Part shown: positions 31,603 to 39,730 of the stretch, in pieces
Position numbering within the stretch: the first letter of the stretch is position 1
Layout: each line of letters opens with the position of its first letter
Source of the DNA: a virus
DNA length: 64,000 nt
Reading direction: 5' to 3' (one strand)
IMG/VR virus record: IMGVR_UViG_3300032236_002285
Location: 372,001-436,000 of that record
Notes under the pieces: generated by a model
Seen by the model: the letters and a program-made list of their open reading frames with translations, nothing else
Told to the model about the DNA's origin: nothing
Databases searched by the model: none
Program-made: the position numbers and the translations under genes

Positions 31603-32073
31603 ATGGAACAAATCAATTCACTTAATCAAGTCGCTGACTTTCACAGGACATTTAATGCACCTATTTTAGATACACCTCAAATCCCATCTGAACAAAGATG
31701 CCAACTTCGTGTTAATCTTTTACAAGAAGAATTAAATGAACTATCACAAGCTATTAAAGACAATGATATTGTAGAAATCGCAGATGCTCTTTGTGATATT
31801 CAATACGTTCTTTCCGGTGCTGTATTAGAATTTGGCTTAGGTGAAAAATTTGTTGAGTTATTCAATGAAGTTCAAAGAAGTAATATGTCTAAAGCTTGTT
31901 CAACTGAAGAAGAGGCTCAAAGAACTTTAGAACACTATAAACAAAAAGATGGCACTGAAGGTTACTACAAACAAGTAGGAGATAAATGGGTTGCTTATAG
32001 AAACGGTGATGATAAAGTATTAAAATCAGTTGGGTATTCAGCTGCAAATATAAAGGGGATGTTGAATGATTAG
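31603..32073 (+). CDS. MazG-like nucleotide pyrophosphohydrolase
   Basis: This is a 156-residue protein. I chose the ATG at 31603 because the upstream in-frame extension is hydrophobic and unlike the family. The all-alpha NTP-PPase core shows 'LLQEELNELSQAI' and 'EIADALCDIQYVLSG', the paired E-x-x-E and E-x-x-D metal-binding helices. The family hydrolyses (d)NTPs to monophosphates; phage forms may tune nucleotide pools or remove ppGpp-type signals. It overlaps the next gene by 8 bases. Confidence 0.85.
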   Translation: MEQINSLNQVADFHRTFNAPILDTPQIPSEQRCQLRVNLLQEELNELSQAIKDNDIVEIADALCDIQYVLSGAVLEFGLGEKFVELFNEVQRSNMSKACSTEEEAQRTLEHYKQKDGTEGYYKQVGDKWVAYRNGDDKVLKSVGYSAANIKGMLND

Positions 32074-32392
32074 TGATTATGTTGAATACAAACTAAGACT
32101 AAAAGTAACAACTCATCTTAGATTAGCCGGGCTTGATACTAATGTTGATATATCATCATTGGTTGAAAAGGTTAAAGAAATGGGTGACTATAAAATAAGT
32201 TGGCAAGAGAATATACCAGTTGCTATAAATATGTTTGACTTTCCACATAAAGTAGAAGTTGATTTTGGTAAGTACTTTATTTTAAACGAAGATGGTAGTT
32301 TTAAGCAGCAACTTTATTCATCAGAGTTTATAGATTTTTCTCTAAAAGAAATGAGAGAATATAGATTAAGTAAAATATTAAAAGAGTTATGA
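32066..32392 (+). CDS. Small hypothetical protein with the C-terminal tail motif
   Basis: This 108-residue alpha/beta protein ends M-R-E-Y-R-L-S-K-I-L-K-E-L, a match to the shared tail plus three residues. It overlaps both neighbours (8 and 4 bases). The function is unknown. Confidence 0.6.
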   Translation: MISDYVEYKLRLKVTTHLRLAGLDTNVDISSLVEKVKEMGDYKISWQENIPVAINMFDFPHKVEVDFGKYFILNEDGSFKQQLYSSEFIDFSLKEMREYRLSKILKEL

Positions 32393-33381
32393 AAACAATC
32401 TTAGTAACAGGTGGATCAGGTTATATTGGATCACACACGGTAGTAGAGTTATTAAAAAACCCAGAATATGATGTTATCATTGTTGATAACTTCTCAAATT
32501 CAAACCCAGAGATAGTTAACCGTCTTTATGAGGTAACTCAAAGACCTATAAAAATCTACCACAGAGATTGTAGAGATCAATTAGATGATATTCTTTCTCA
32601 ACATAAAGTAGATGGTATTATTCACTTTGCTGCTTATAAGTCTGTTGGTGAATCAGTTGAAAGTCCAATACAATACTATGATAATAATATTAATTCTTTG
32701 TTGAATATGTTAGATACTGCTAAGTATTTTGGTATTAAAAACTTTGTATTCTCTTCTTCTTGTGCTCTTTATGGTAATCTAAAAGAACTACCAGCAACAG
32801 AAGAGTCTCCACTATCTGAGCCAGAGTCACCTTATGCCAATACTAAATTAATGGGTGAACAAATTCTGAAGGATTTTTCAAAAGCCAATCCAGATATAAA
32901 AATTATATCTTTAAGATACTTTAATCCGGTTGGCGCTCACGAATCTGGTCTAATAGGTGAATCACCAATTAACAAACCAAATAATATCCTACCAGTAATT
33001 TGCAACTCAGCAGAAACTAAAGAAGAAATGTTAGTTTTTGGTGGTGATTATCCAACAAAAGATGGGACTTGTATTAGAGATTATGTTCATGTTTCTGATA
33101 TTGCTGAAGCTCATGTTAAAGCTTTTGAATATTCAAGTGATAAACCCTATGATGTTTTTAACTTAGGATCAAATAATGGCGTTTCAGTCTTAGATATAAT
33201 AAACTCATTTGAAAGAGTTAATAATGTTAAGGTTAATTATAAGATAAGTGATAGAAGAGAAGGTGATATTATTCAGATATATTCCGATTCAAGTAAAGCA
33301 AAGATAATTGGTTGGGAACCAAAAAGAAGTGTTGATGATATGGTTTCAAGTGCTTGGAAATGGTATAAAAATAAAATTTAA
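32389..33381 (+). CDS. galE: UDP-glucose 4-epimerase-like SDR enzyme
   Basis: This 330-residue extended SDR has the NAD-binding T-G-G-S-G-Y-I-G-S-H at residues 7-16, 'HFAAYKSVGESV', the catalytic S-S-C and Y-A-N-T-K (Y-x-x-x-K), and 'RYFNPVGAH'. The GalE-specific 'DGTCIRDYVHVSDIAEAH' follows. It interconverts UDP-glucose and UDP-galactose (or the GlcNAc forms). With the GT2 glycosyltransferase at 40516 it may feed glycan or DNA/protein glycosylation. Confidence 0.93.
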   Translation: MKTILVTGGSGYIGSHTVVELLKNPEYDVIIVDNFSNSNPEIVNRLYEVTQRPIKIYHRDCRDQLDDILSQHKVDGIIHFAAYKSVGESVESPIQYYDNNINSLLNMLDTAKYFGIKNFVFSSSCALYGNLKELPATEESPLSEPESPYANTKLMGEQILKDFSKANPDIKIISLRYFNPVGAHESGLIGESPINKPNNILPVICNSAETKEEMLVFGGDYPTKDGTCIRDYVHVSDIAEAHVKAFEYSSDKPYDVFNLGSNNGVSVLDIINSFERVNNVKVNYKISDRREGDIIQIYSDSSKAKIIGWEPKRSVDDMVSSAWKWYKNKI

Positions 33382-33394
33382 TTAAAATATTTTG

Positions 33395-33402
33395 TATATT
33401 TG
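33395..33402 (+). promoter_or_regulatory. Possible host-type -7 box
   Basis: TATATTTG just before the ATG at 33407. No TTTG box is found at the right distance, so it is a weak candidate. Confidence 0.3.
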
Positions 33403-33406
33403 CATT

Positions 33407-33769
33407 ATGAATATTTCCAATCGAGAAAAGAAAAGACGACAACATTCAAAAGAATTAAACTCTTTTAGAAATAAAATGGGTAAACATATTGTTTGGTTTG
33501 ACTCTTTGTCAACAACGAAGCAATATGATTTGCTATTTGGTTGGAAAAGAGAGAAGAAAACAAACAAGTTACAATCACCTGAAGAAAAAACAATCTTGAG
33601 ACCAACCTATGTTGGTTACAGAAGAAAAATGGTAAAACAAAAAATCACTTCTTATCCAGCGTCACTTAAACACTTTATAATTAAATGTAGAATGAACCCA
33701 AATTTCCAACCTCATAAAACAAGAGTTAGGGATGCGGCAATCGATATACTTTTAAATAACAAAAAATAA
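33407..33769 (+). CDS. Basic hypothetical protein
   Basis: This is a 120-residue protein. I chose the ATG at 33407 (MNISNREKKRRQ); a start five codons upstream would sit inside the promoter-like box. It is strongly basic throughout, with R/K-rich N-terminal and central parts, which suggests nucleic-acid binding. No domain is recognised. The PRPP synthetase gene follows 13 nt later. Confidence 0.55.
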   Translation: MNISNREKKRRQHSKELNSFRNKMGKHIVWFDSLSTTKQYDLLFGWKREKKTNKLQSPEEKTILRPTYVGYRRKMVKQKITSYPASLKHFIIKCRMNPNFQPHKTRVRDAAIDILLNNKK

Positions 33770-33782
33770 TAAAAAATATAGT

Positions 33783-34745
33783 ATGAAAATCTTTAGTGGA
33801 TCATCAAGTCAAGTTCTCACAGATCAGATTTGTGAAATTTTAAATCAAGAGTTGAAAAGTTTCTCCTCAATGGGTATCACCAACGGTGAAATTAAACCAG
33901 GTAAATTACAAATTGATAAATTCTCAGATGGTGAGATTTTACCATTATTCAATGAATCAGTTAGAGACGAGCATGTTTTCTTTGTCAGTACAACAAATAG
34001 TTCTGATAATATTGTTGAAACACTTCTTGTAATTGATGCCGCTAAAAGAGCTGGTTGTAAATCATTTACTTTAATTGCGCCATTTCAAGGCTATTCTCGT
34101 CAAGATAAAACAGACCATCTTCGTTCATCAATTGGTTCTAAAATGCTGGCGGATGTTTTAACATCCGCAGGTATGACAAGAATTATGACAATTGACTTAC
34201 ACGCATCAGCTATTCAAGGTTTTTATAATGTTCCTGTTATTCACTTAAATGGTAACAAAATCTTTATTGATTATATTAAAGATCACAAAATTGAAGATTT
34301 AACAATTGTGGCACCAGACCAGGGAGCCGTTAAAAGAGCTTCTGATTTTTGTAAAGCTTTTCCAGATGCTACTTTTGCTATGATTAATAAGAAAAGAATT
34401 AAACCAAATGAAGTTCACTCAATGGAATTGGTCGGTGATGTTAGTGGTCGCAATGTTGTTATCGTTGATGATATGGCAGATACGCTAGGTACAATGAAAA
34501 AAGCCGCTGAACTTCTTATGAAAAATGGTGCTAAATCAGTTAGGGCAATTGCCACACATGGTGTTTTAAGTGGTAAAGCATATGAAAACTTAGAATCATC
34601 TGTTTTAACTGAGTTGTTAGTATCAGACTCTATTCCAGCTAAAGCTTCACCTAAATTAAAAGTTATATCTTGCGATAGACTTATTGCTAAATCTATTTGG
34701 GGTTTGGTTAATAGAGTAAGTATTCATGAACTAAATGTAATTTAA
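33783..34745 (+). CDS. prs: Ribose-phosphate pyrophosphokinase (PRPP synthetase)
   Basis: This 320-residue protein shows the Prs landmarks: 'KFSDGEILP' near the N-terminus, 'LIAPFQGYSRQDK' (the PYxGYARQDR loop), 'MTIDLHASAIQGFY', and the PRPP-binding 'VVIVDDMADTLGT' near residue 230. It makes PRPP from ribose 5-phosphate and ATP for purine, pyrimidine and NAD synthesis. It fits the neighbouring folate genes as a nucleotide-supply module. It overlaps the next gene by one base. Confidence 0.93.
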   Translation: MKIFSGSSSQVLTDQICEILNQELKSFSSMGITNGEIKPGKLQIDKFSDGEILPLFNESVRDEHVFFVSTTNSSDNIVETLLVIDAAKRAGCKSFTLIAPFQGYSRQDKTDHLRSSIGSKMLADVLTSAGMTRIMTIDLHASAIQGFYNVPVIHLNGNKIFIDYIKDHKIEDLTIVAPDQGAVKRASDFCKAFPDATFAMINKKRIKPNEVHSMELVGDVSGRNVVIVDDMADTLGTMKKAAELLMKNGAKSVRAIATHGVLSGKAYENLESSVLTELLVSDSIPAKASPKLKVISCDRLIAKSIWGLVNRVSIHELNVI

Positions 34746-35368
34746 TGAGTTACTTAAATGAAATAAAAGCTTATATGAGAGATATTAATCTTGACATCCT
34801 AATGAATTGCCCGGATGTCAAGATTGATATTTCTAAACGATACAAAAATAAGTTTCGTCTTTTTTATCCAAGCCGTAAACTTATTAAGTATGTAACTAAT
34901 ATCGGTGGTGTACTAACCGGTTCAAGAGCTATTCGTTGTTATACAATTGGTGGTAAACCAATTCTTGAAAGAAAAGTAGATGATTGGGATTTTATTGTTA
35001 CTCTTGATATGGCTTTTAAGATTTGCGCAGATATGGGTATAGATGAAATTCCACAAGTTGATAACGTAATAAGTATTAGAAATCAAAGAATGTGGAGACA
35101 TCCTGATTACTCTGAAGCTTATCGAGTTGGTCCAGTTGATGTTCAATTAATTGTGAAAGAAGAACTTCCAGACTATACAGAGATTGATGGTGTTAGAATT
35201 TCTAACTTTGGTTATTCAGTTTCACAAAAAATTGGATTGACTACCGAGTTACAAAGTAAACTTACTGGTGAAAAATCTGAATATGATGAACACTATCACA
35301 AACACATTTCTGATATGAAAGAAATGATTATAAAATTTAATAGTTTAAAATGGAAACAACCGGCGTAG
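34745..35368 (+). CDS. Putative nucleotidyltransferase-fold protein
   Basis: This 207-residue protein contains 'GGVLTGSRAIRCY' followed about 20 residues later by 'DDWDFIVT'. The pattern resembles the G-S ... D-x-D of nucleotidyltransferase folds (D-W-D-F). The rest is not recognised. It is coupled to prs and overlaps folD by 19 bases. The activity is uncertain and the motif may be coincidental. Confidence 0.55.
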   Translation: MSYLNEIKAYMRDINLDILMNCPDVKIDISKRYKNKFRLFYPSRKLIKYVTNIGGVLTGSRAIRCYTIGGKPILERKVDDWDFIVTLDMAFKICADMGIDEIPQVDNVISIRNQRMWRHPDYSEAYRVGPVDVQLIVKEELPDYTEIDGVRISNFGYSVSQKIGLTTELQSKLTGEKSEYDEHYHKHISDMKEMIIKFNSLKWKQPA

Positions 35369-36261
35369 CAAATATATTAGACGGTAAATTAGTATCTAAC
35401 CACATACTTGATGGTGTTAGAGAGAATGTTGATAAACATGTAAATGAATCAAAAGAAAAGTTAGGCTATACAATCGCAAGACCAAGTATGGCTATCGTTC
35501 TTGTTGGTAACAATCCTGCTTCTGAATCATATGTTAAAGGCAAATTAAAAGCTTGTGAGAAAGCCGGTATCAATCATCATCTAATTAGATTTGATGAATC
35601 AATATCTGCTTTTGATTTATTAACAGAAGTTAAGAACTTAAACAAATCTTCTTATGATGGTTTCATTGTTCAACTTCCTTTACCAGAACATATCAAACCA
35701 GAGCCAATTATCAATGAGATAAGTGCTTACAAAGATATTGATGGGTTTCATCCACTTAACTTTGGTAAGATGGCTTTAGGTCAAAAAGCAATGAGACCAG
35801 CAACTGCTTATGGTATTCTAAAGTTGTTAGAGTATTATCAACTTGAAACAAAAGGTAAACATGTGGTTGTTATTGGTCGTTCAAATATTGTCGGTAAACC
35901 TATTTCTATTATGCTTGGTAATGACTTTAACATCGGACGAGCTACTGTTACCTCATGTGATATTAACACTCCCAAATCGCTTCTAATTGAAGAATGTCAA
36001 AAAGCAGATATCGTTATTGTAGCTGTTGGTAAGCCTTGTTTAGTAACGGCTGATATGATTAAAGAAGGTGCTGTTGTGATTGATGTTGGTATTAATAAAT
36101 TAGAATCAGGTAAGTTAGTTGGTGATTGTGACTTTGGCGCGATTGCTGAGAAAGCAAGTTGGGTTACTCCGGTACCAGGCGGTGTTGGACCAATGACTAT
36201 ATCTGGTTTGATTCTAAATACTTATGAAGCTTGGAAAATGAAAAACTTTATCAATGAATAA
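35350..36261 (+). CDS. folD: Bifunctional methylenetetrahydrofolate dehydrogenase/cyclohydrolase
   Basis: This 303-residue FolD shows 'ILVG-like IVLVGNNPASESYVKGKLKACEKAGI', the catalytic Y and K in Y-V-K-G-K, 'DGFIVQLPLPEHI', 'KDIDGFHPLNFG', 'VVVIGRSNIVGKP' for NAD(P) binding and 'TPVPGGVGPMT' near the C-terminus. It converts 5,10-methylene-THF to 10-formyl-THF. With the DHFR at 41696 it makes a phage-encoded folate arm for thymidylate and purine synthesis. Confidence 0.94.
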   Translation: METTGVANILDGKLVSNHILDGVRENVDKHVNESKEKLGYTIARPSMAIVLVGNNPASESYVKGKLKACEKAGINHHLIRFDESISAFDLLTEVKNLNKSSYDGFIVQLPLPEHIKPEPIINEISAYKDIDGFHPLNFGKMALGQKAMRPATAYGILKLLEYYQLETKGKHVVVIGRSNIVGKPISIMLGNDFNIGRATVTSCDINTPKSLLIEECQKADIVIVAVGKPCLVTADMIKEGAVVIDVGINKLESGKLVGDCDFGAIAEKASWVTPVPGGVGPMTISGLILNTYEAWKMKNFINE

Positions 36262-36499
36262 AGTAATGTGTGTTAGTAATAAGGGTTGGGAACCTCTTCC
36301 GATAACAATCGGTAAGATTTATGATGTTATTAGGTTAGAGAATATACCATTCTCACCACATAGGTATGATGATCCAAGTGGTCCTTTTTATTTAATCAAG
36401 TGTGACAATAAAGAATTAAAACATATTGATGCTAATAGATTTCGTGAGTTAACATTAGATGAGAAAAGAGAATTAAAACTTGAAGATTTGGGAATATGA
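36254..36499 (+). CDS. Small beta-barrel-like protein with the C-terminal tail motif
   Basis: This 81-residue protein opens with strands around 'ITIGKIYDVIRLE' and later 'YLIKCDNKELKHIDANRF', very close in pattern to the gene at 63711 ('YVIKCDDGKFRKMDAKHF'). The two are therefore paralogues. The C-terminus D-E-K-R-E-L-K-L-E-D-L-G-I belongs to the shared tail in its '-LGI' form. It overlaps both neighbours. The function is unknown. Confidence 0.65.
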   Translation: MNKVMCVSNKGWEPLPITIGKIYDVIRLENIPFSPHRYDDPSGPFYLIKCDNKELKHIDANRFRELTLDEKRELKLEDLGI

Positions 36500-36825
36500 T
36501 GCTAAATTGTAGCAGTGAAGAGTCTAAACAAGTGTGTCAAATTATTAATGAATTTGACAAACATAGAGAAAATTATATAAAAGTTTTTAATGTTGAGTTA
36601 ACAAAAGGTAAAGTTTCTAATAGAATACATATCGGTGCACCATTAAGACAAGTAGAAGTTAATTGTTTTAAAGTAAGACATTCAAGTGAATTTGCTTACA
36701 ATAAAGTTTCAACTGGTACACGATATATCTATGAAGGTGATATATTATACACAGAGATTTATAAATGGTATAATAGACATCTACGAGACAATAAATTAGA
36801 AGAATTATTTAATGGAATTTTATAA
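36496..36825 (+). CDS. Small hypothetical protein with the C-terminal tail motif
   Basis: This 109-residue protein starts with ATGATG; either ATG (36496 or 36499) could be used. The body is alpha/beta. The C-terminus L-R-D-N-K-L-E-E-L-F-N-G-I-L matches the shared tail. It overlaps the next gene by 14 bases. Confidence 0.6.
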   Translation: MMLNCSSEESKQVCQIINEFDKHRENYIKVFNVELTKGKVSNRIHIGAPLRQVEVNCFKVRHSSEFAYNKVSTGTRYIYEGDILYTEIYKWYNRHLRDNKLEELFNGIL

Positions 36826-37105
36826 CTTATTTAAGTTAGTATTTTCAATTGTAATTTATATTATATTATCACCAATCATTATTCCTATTTTATTAATCAA
36901 TGAAGTAAGATGGAATAAAGGTGTTTGTAGAAAGTGTAACTCTGATAGATATGATTTAGATTTCAGACCAGATAAGTTTATTAACCATCACTATGTTTGT
37001 AAGAAGTGTGGATATAGATTCTTATCATCAAGACATAGAATTCAACCGAGTAATAATCAATTAAAAACTCTGATAAGAGAAAATAAGATAAATAAAATAT
37101 TATAA
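36812..37105 (+). CDS. Membrane-anchored zinc-ribbon protein with the C-terminal tail motif
   Basis: In this 97-residue protein, one long hydrophobic N-terminal segment (residues ~8-30) is followed by a zinc ribbon with C-R-K-C near residue 39 and C-K-K-C near 63. The tail is I-R-E-N-K-I-N-K-I-L, a clean copy of the shared motif. The cytoplasmic ribbon and tail would face the cell interior. The function is unknown. Confidence 0.65.
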   Translation: MEFYNLFKLVFSIVIYIILSPIIIPILLINEVRWNKGVCRKCNSDRYDLDFRPDKFINHHYVCKKCGYRFLSSRHRIQPSNNQLKTLIRENKINKIL

Positions 37106-37106
37106 A

Positions 37107-37370
37107 ATGATTTACCCATCAAGAATAAAAGGTCAGGAATATCCTCTTAGTAAAGGGGATATTGTTGTTTGTATAACTGAGAATTTTGGTGAGTTTACTT
37201 TTGGTAAAAAATATACTTTATACTCTGACTTTGATGGTAATACTTTACCAATTACATCAGATTTAGGTAATCAACCATTACCTTGTTACTACGCACCAAC
37301 TGGATATTATTTTCTACCTCTTCATATCTGGAGAGAATTAAAAATAAACAAAGTATTAGAAAATGAGTAA
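37107..37370 (+). CDS. Small SH3-like protein with the C-terminal tail motif
   Basis: This 87-residue protein has 'YPLSKGDIVVCITENFGEFTFGKKYTLY', which looks like a small beta-barrel of the same sort as 36254, 37539 and 63493. The tail is W-R-E-L-K-I-N-K-V-L-E-N-E. It overlaps the following 59-residue gene by 8 bases. The function is unknown. Confidence 0.62.
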   Translation: MIYPSRIKGQEYPLSKGDIVVCITENFGEFTFGKKYTLYSDFDGNTLPITSDLGNQPLPCYYAPTGYYFLPLHIWRELKINKVLENE

Positions 37371-37542
37371 AGTGACAAAAGAAGAACTTGAAAGATATAA
37401 AAAAATCTTAGCAAATGAAATATCAGCTTTTTTAAAAGAATGTCCAATTTGTAAACAAAAGTTCAAAGATTTTTTAGATATCAAAATCATTTGCACTAAT
37501 TGTGATAGAGAAGAGAAACTAAACAAAGTATTAGAAAAATGA
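37363..37542 (+). CDS. Tiny zinc-ribbon protein with the C-terminal tail motif
   Basis: This 59-residue ORF fits exactly between its neighbours (8- and 4-base overlaps). A helical start (M-S-K-V-T-K-E-E-L-E-R-Y) is followed by C-P-I-C near residue 27 and C-T-N-C near residue 46, a small zinc ribbon. It ends R-E-E-K-L-N-K-V-L-E-K, the shared tail. The position in the tight series and the matching tail argue that it is real. Confidence 0.68.
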   Translation: MSKVTKEELERYKKILANEISAFLKECPICKQKFKDFLDIKIICTNCDREEKLNKVLEK

Positions 37543-37763
37543 TAAAAGTAGGAGATAGAGTTAGAAACATCAGAGTAGAAGTATATAAAGATGAACCTAT
37601 AATTGTGATTGATAAATCTTGGAGAGATAGATATCATATTAAATACCTAAATGTTTATACGGTTCAGAATACAAATATGTTATCTTGGGTTGATGAAGGT
37701 GATATAACTTTAGATATAGAATATTATAGAAATCTTAAATTAGAAAAATTATTAAATGAATAA
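37539..37763 (+). CDS. Small SH3-like protein with the C-terminal tail motif
   Basis: This 74-residue protein with 'VGDRVRNIRVEVYKDEPIIVI' resembles the KOW/SH3-like small barrels at 37107 and 63493. The C-terminus is Y-Y-R-N-L-K-L-E-K-L-L-N-E. It overlaps the MazG-fusion gene by 8 bases. The function is unknown. Confidence 0.62.
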   Translation: MIKVGDRVRNIRVEVYKDEPIIVIDKSWRDRYHIKYLNVYTVQNTNMLSWVDEGDITLDIEYYRNLKLEKLLNE

Positions 37764-38757
37764 TATAAACGATTTTATTAAAACCTTATCAATTAAAGAT
37801 AAGAAGACGCTTTCACAGAAAGGTCTTAAACTTGTAGAAGAAGTAGGTGAGCTAGCAAGAGTTATTTTACCTTATGATTCTGCTCACGGAACTAATCATA
37901 GATTTATTGACAGAGAAGCAATACTTGAAGAAGTAGTTGATGTTTATCTAACAAACATTTCAATTGCTCACTCATTAGGATTCACTGATGAGGAGTTTAA
38001 TGATATGTTGAGTAAGAAGTCAGAGAAGTGGTCTCAGTTACAAGCAAGTGAGGAAAAGGCTGAGTTCCCTCTACCTTTTGAAATTCATGTAACAATTGAA
38101 TCACCTAGTTCTATTGATAAATTCAAACAATCTTGTTCTTTAATTGAAGTTAAACCGATTGTAATTGATTTAGAGATTAATGATGGCTCTATTATTAAAG
38201 ATGTTATGACATCTTCTAAACACTTTGGTGATAACAGAACAGCTTATGAAGAATCAAAAAGAATCTGTAGAGAGTTAGAACTACAAGGTTTTAGAGTTTT
38301 GAGAAATAAAATAGAAAGTGTGCCTTGGCATCCAGCCGCTCCGGTTATTTCAACTGGTAAAGAGATTCCAAATGGTTGTTACTTTGAGGCACACATTGGT
38401 GTTGTTATTAAACCTGAAGAAAAAGATAAATTAAGTGACTTTGTTAAATATCTTGTGAAAACATCTTGCCTATTTAAGTCTGAATACTTATCAAAAAATA
38501 CAATTCCATTGTCAGGAACAGCCAAACTATCACAAAATTTCTTTAAGAAGTCTAAAGATGGTAATGAGTTTATCAATATGTTAACTTATAGAAGTAATAA
38601 ATGTGGTTCTGATAACTTCAAACTAGAAGTTGAGAGTATTAAAAATAGCTTACAAGAAGAAGGATTTGAATTTGAAAAAGTTGAAGTTGAATACGCTGTG
38701 TATGATACAAATGTAACACACGACGCAAAATGGATTTTAGGATATGAAGTCGCTTGA
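37756..38757 (+). CDS. MazG-like domain fused to an unknown C-terminal domain
   Basis: This 333-residue protein begins with a MazG-like pyrophosphohydrolase core ('KGLKLVEEVGELARVI' and 'EEVVDVYLTNISIAHSLG', residues ~22-85), giving the paired E-x-x-E and E-x-x-D helices. The C-terminal ~225 residues show two similar stretches, 'PFEIHVTIES' (~106) and 'YFEAHIGVVI' (~210), suggesting a duplicated ferredoxin-like domain of unknown function. This fusion may target the hydrolase to a particular nucleotide. It overlaps the next gene by 14 bases. Confidence 0.72.
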   Translation: MNNINDFIKTLSIKDKKTLSQKGLKLVEEVGELARVILPYDSAHGTNHRFIDREAILEEVVDVYLTNISIAHSLGFTDEEFNDMLSKKSEKWSQLQASEEKAEFPLPFEIHVTIESPSSIDKFKQSCSLIEVKPIVIDLEINDGSIIKDVMTSSKHFGDNRTAYEESKRICRELELQGFRVLRNKIESVPWHPAAPVISTGKEIPNGCYFEAHIGVVIKPEEKDKLSDFVKYLVKTSCLFKSEYLSKNTIPLSGTAKLSQNFFKKSKDGNEFINMLTYRSNKCGSDNFKLEVESIKNSLQEEGFEFEKVEVEYAVYDTNVTHDAKWILGYEVA

Positions 38758-39133
38758 TATTAGAACTATACAAAATTGGGTAAATCAAACACAAGTTGTT
38801 TGGTTACCTGACTTTGCTGAGATATTAGATATATCTTTTGATGAATGGGGTAGTAATTTAAACATACTATATCAGTTTGACTATCAGTTAGCCGGTACCA
38901 ATCAAAAAATGTTTAACATTTGGATAATGGATTCTAAAAACATATGTCCACCACCAGGTGACTTTTATAAATTCTTTGGAACAGTTGAAAAAAGATTTTC
39001 AGAAGTAAATTTGGCTAATGCTAATAACGGTAGAACAATCACGGTTGATACAGTAACAAAGTGTTATATTTTTATAGAAGAAGTAAAAACAATTGCTGAA
39101 AACAGAGAAGAAAAATTAAACGAAATACTATGA
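38744..39133 (+). CDS. Hypothetical protein with the C-terminal tail motif
   Basis: This 129-residue protein starts inside the previous gene. The body has aromatic-rich strands and no known domain. The C-terminus N-R-E-E-K-L-N-E-I-L is a clean copy of the shared tail. It overlaps the DUF1937 gene by 4 bases. Confidence 0.6.
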   Translation: MKSLDIRTIQNWVNQTQVVWLPDFAEILDISFDEWGSNLNILYQFDYQLAGTNQKMFNIWIMDSKNICPPPGDFYKFFGTVEKRFSEVNLANANNGRTITVDTVTKCYIFIEEVKTIAENREEKLNEIL

Positions 39134-39474
39134 CAAAAATATATTTAGCCATTCCGTATTCAAGATACGAAGAAAAAAGTTTTAAGTTAGCCAATGAAAT
39201 TGCGGCTCAGTTAATTAACATGGGACACGTTGTTTTCTCACCAATCAGTATGTCACATCCGATTGCTGTTCACGGCAATCTAAAAGGTGACTGGGAAACC
39301 TGGAAAAGAATTGATTTTGAATTCATTAAGTGGTGTGATGAGGTAGTAGTTGTAAACTTTGATGAAGAAGCTGTTGCTAATTCAACTGGTGTTCAAGGTG
39401 AATTAGAATTTGCTAAAGAACTTGGTAAAAATATCAGATATTACTATGACAGGCCACGAGTGGAAAATAACTGA
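39130..39474 (+). CDS. DUF1937 / nucleoside deoxyribosyltransferase-like protein
   Basis: This 114-residue protein has 'IYLAIPYS' at the start, 'AAQLINMGHVVFSPISMSHPIA', 'IDFEFIKWCDEVVV' and a final 'STGVQGELEFAKELG'. These match the DUF1937/DUF4406 relatives of nucleoside 2-deoxyribosyltransferase, a Rossmann-like fold that binds nucleosides. It may act in nucleotide salvage or in sensing. Unlike its tiny neighbours it lacks the C-terminal tail. Confidence 0.75.
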   Translation: MTKIYLAIPYSRYEEKSFKLANEIAAQLINMGHVVFSPISMSHPIAVHGNLKGDWETWKRIDFEFIKWCDEVVVVNFDEEAVANSTGVQGELEFAKELGKNIRYYYDRPRVENN

Positions 39475-39475
39475 T

Positions 39476-39730
39476 ATGATTGAAAAAGGATTGGTCAGCT
39501 ATGTTAAAGGTGAAAAGGTTGTCTTATTCCGCAGAAAATCAAATGGTTATCCGAAAGGAATCAAAGATGGTGTTGAATACACTATAAGAGGAATCTATGG
39601 TGAAGGTATTGAAGTTGCTTTAAATTCTTCTGATGGTGTGGGTTGGTTACAATCCATAAAAGTCCACAAGACATATATGATACCTAAATATGCCTTGAGA
39701 GATATAAATCTTAAAAAACTTCTTAATTAA
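39476..39730 (+). CDS. Small protein with the C-terminal tail motif
   Basis: This is an 84-residue protein. I chose the ATG at 39476, one base past the upstream stop; an in-frame ATG at 39446 would overlap the previous gene by 29 bases and cannot be excluded. The body is beta-rich and the end is A-L-R-D-I-N-L-K-K-L-L-N, a variant of the shared tail. It converges with the GIY-YIG gene. The function is unknown. Confidence 0.58.
   Translation: MIEKGLVSYVKGEKVVLFRRKSNGYPKGIKDGVEYTIRGIYGEGIEVALNSSDGVGWLQSIKVHKTYMIPKYALRDINLKKLLN

Noticed and set aside
34922-35146. Minus-strand 74-residue ORF inside the putative nucleotidyltransferase gene
   Set aside because: It lies wholly antisense to a well-coupled gene and has low-complexity sequence.
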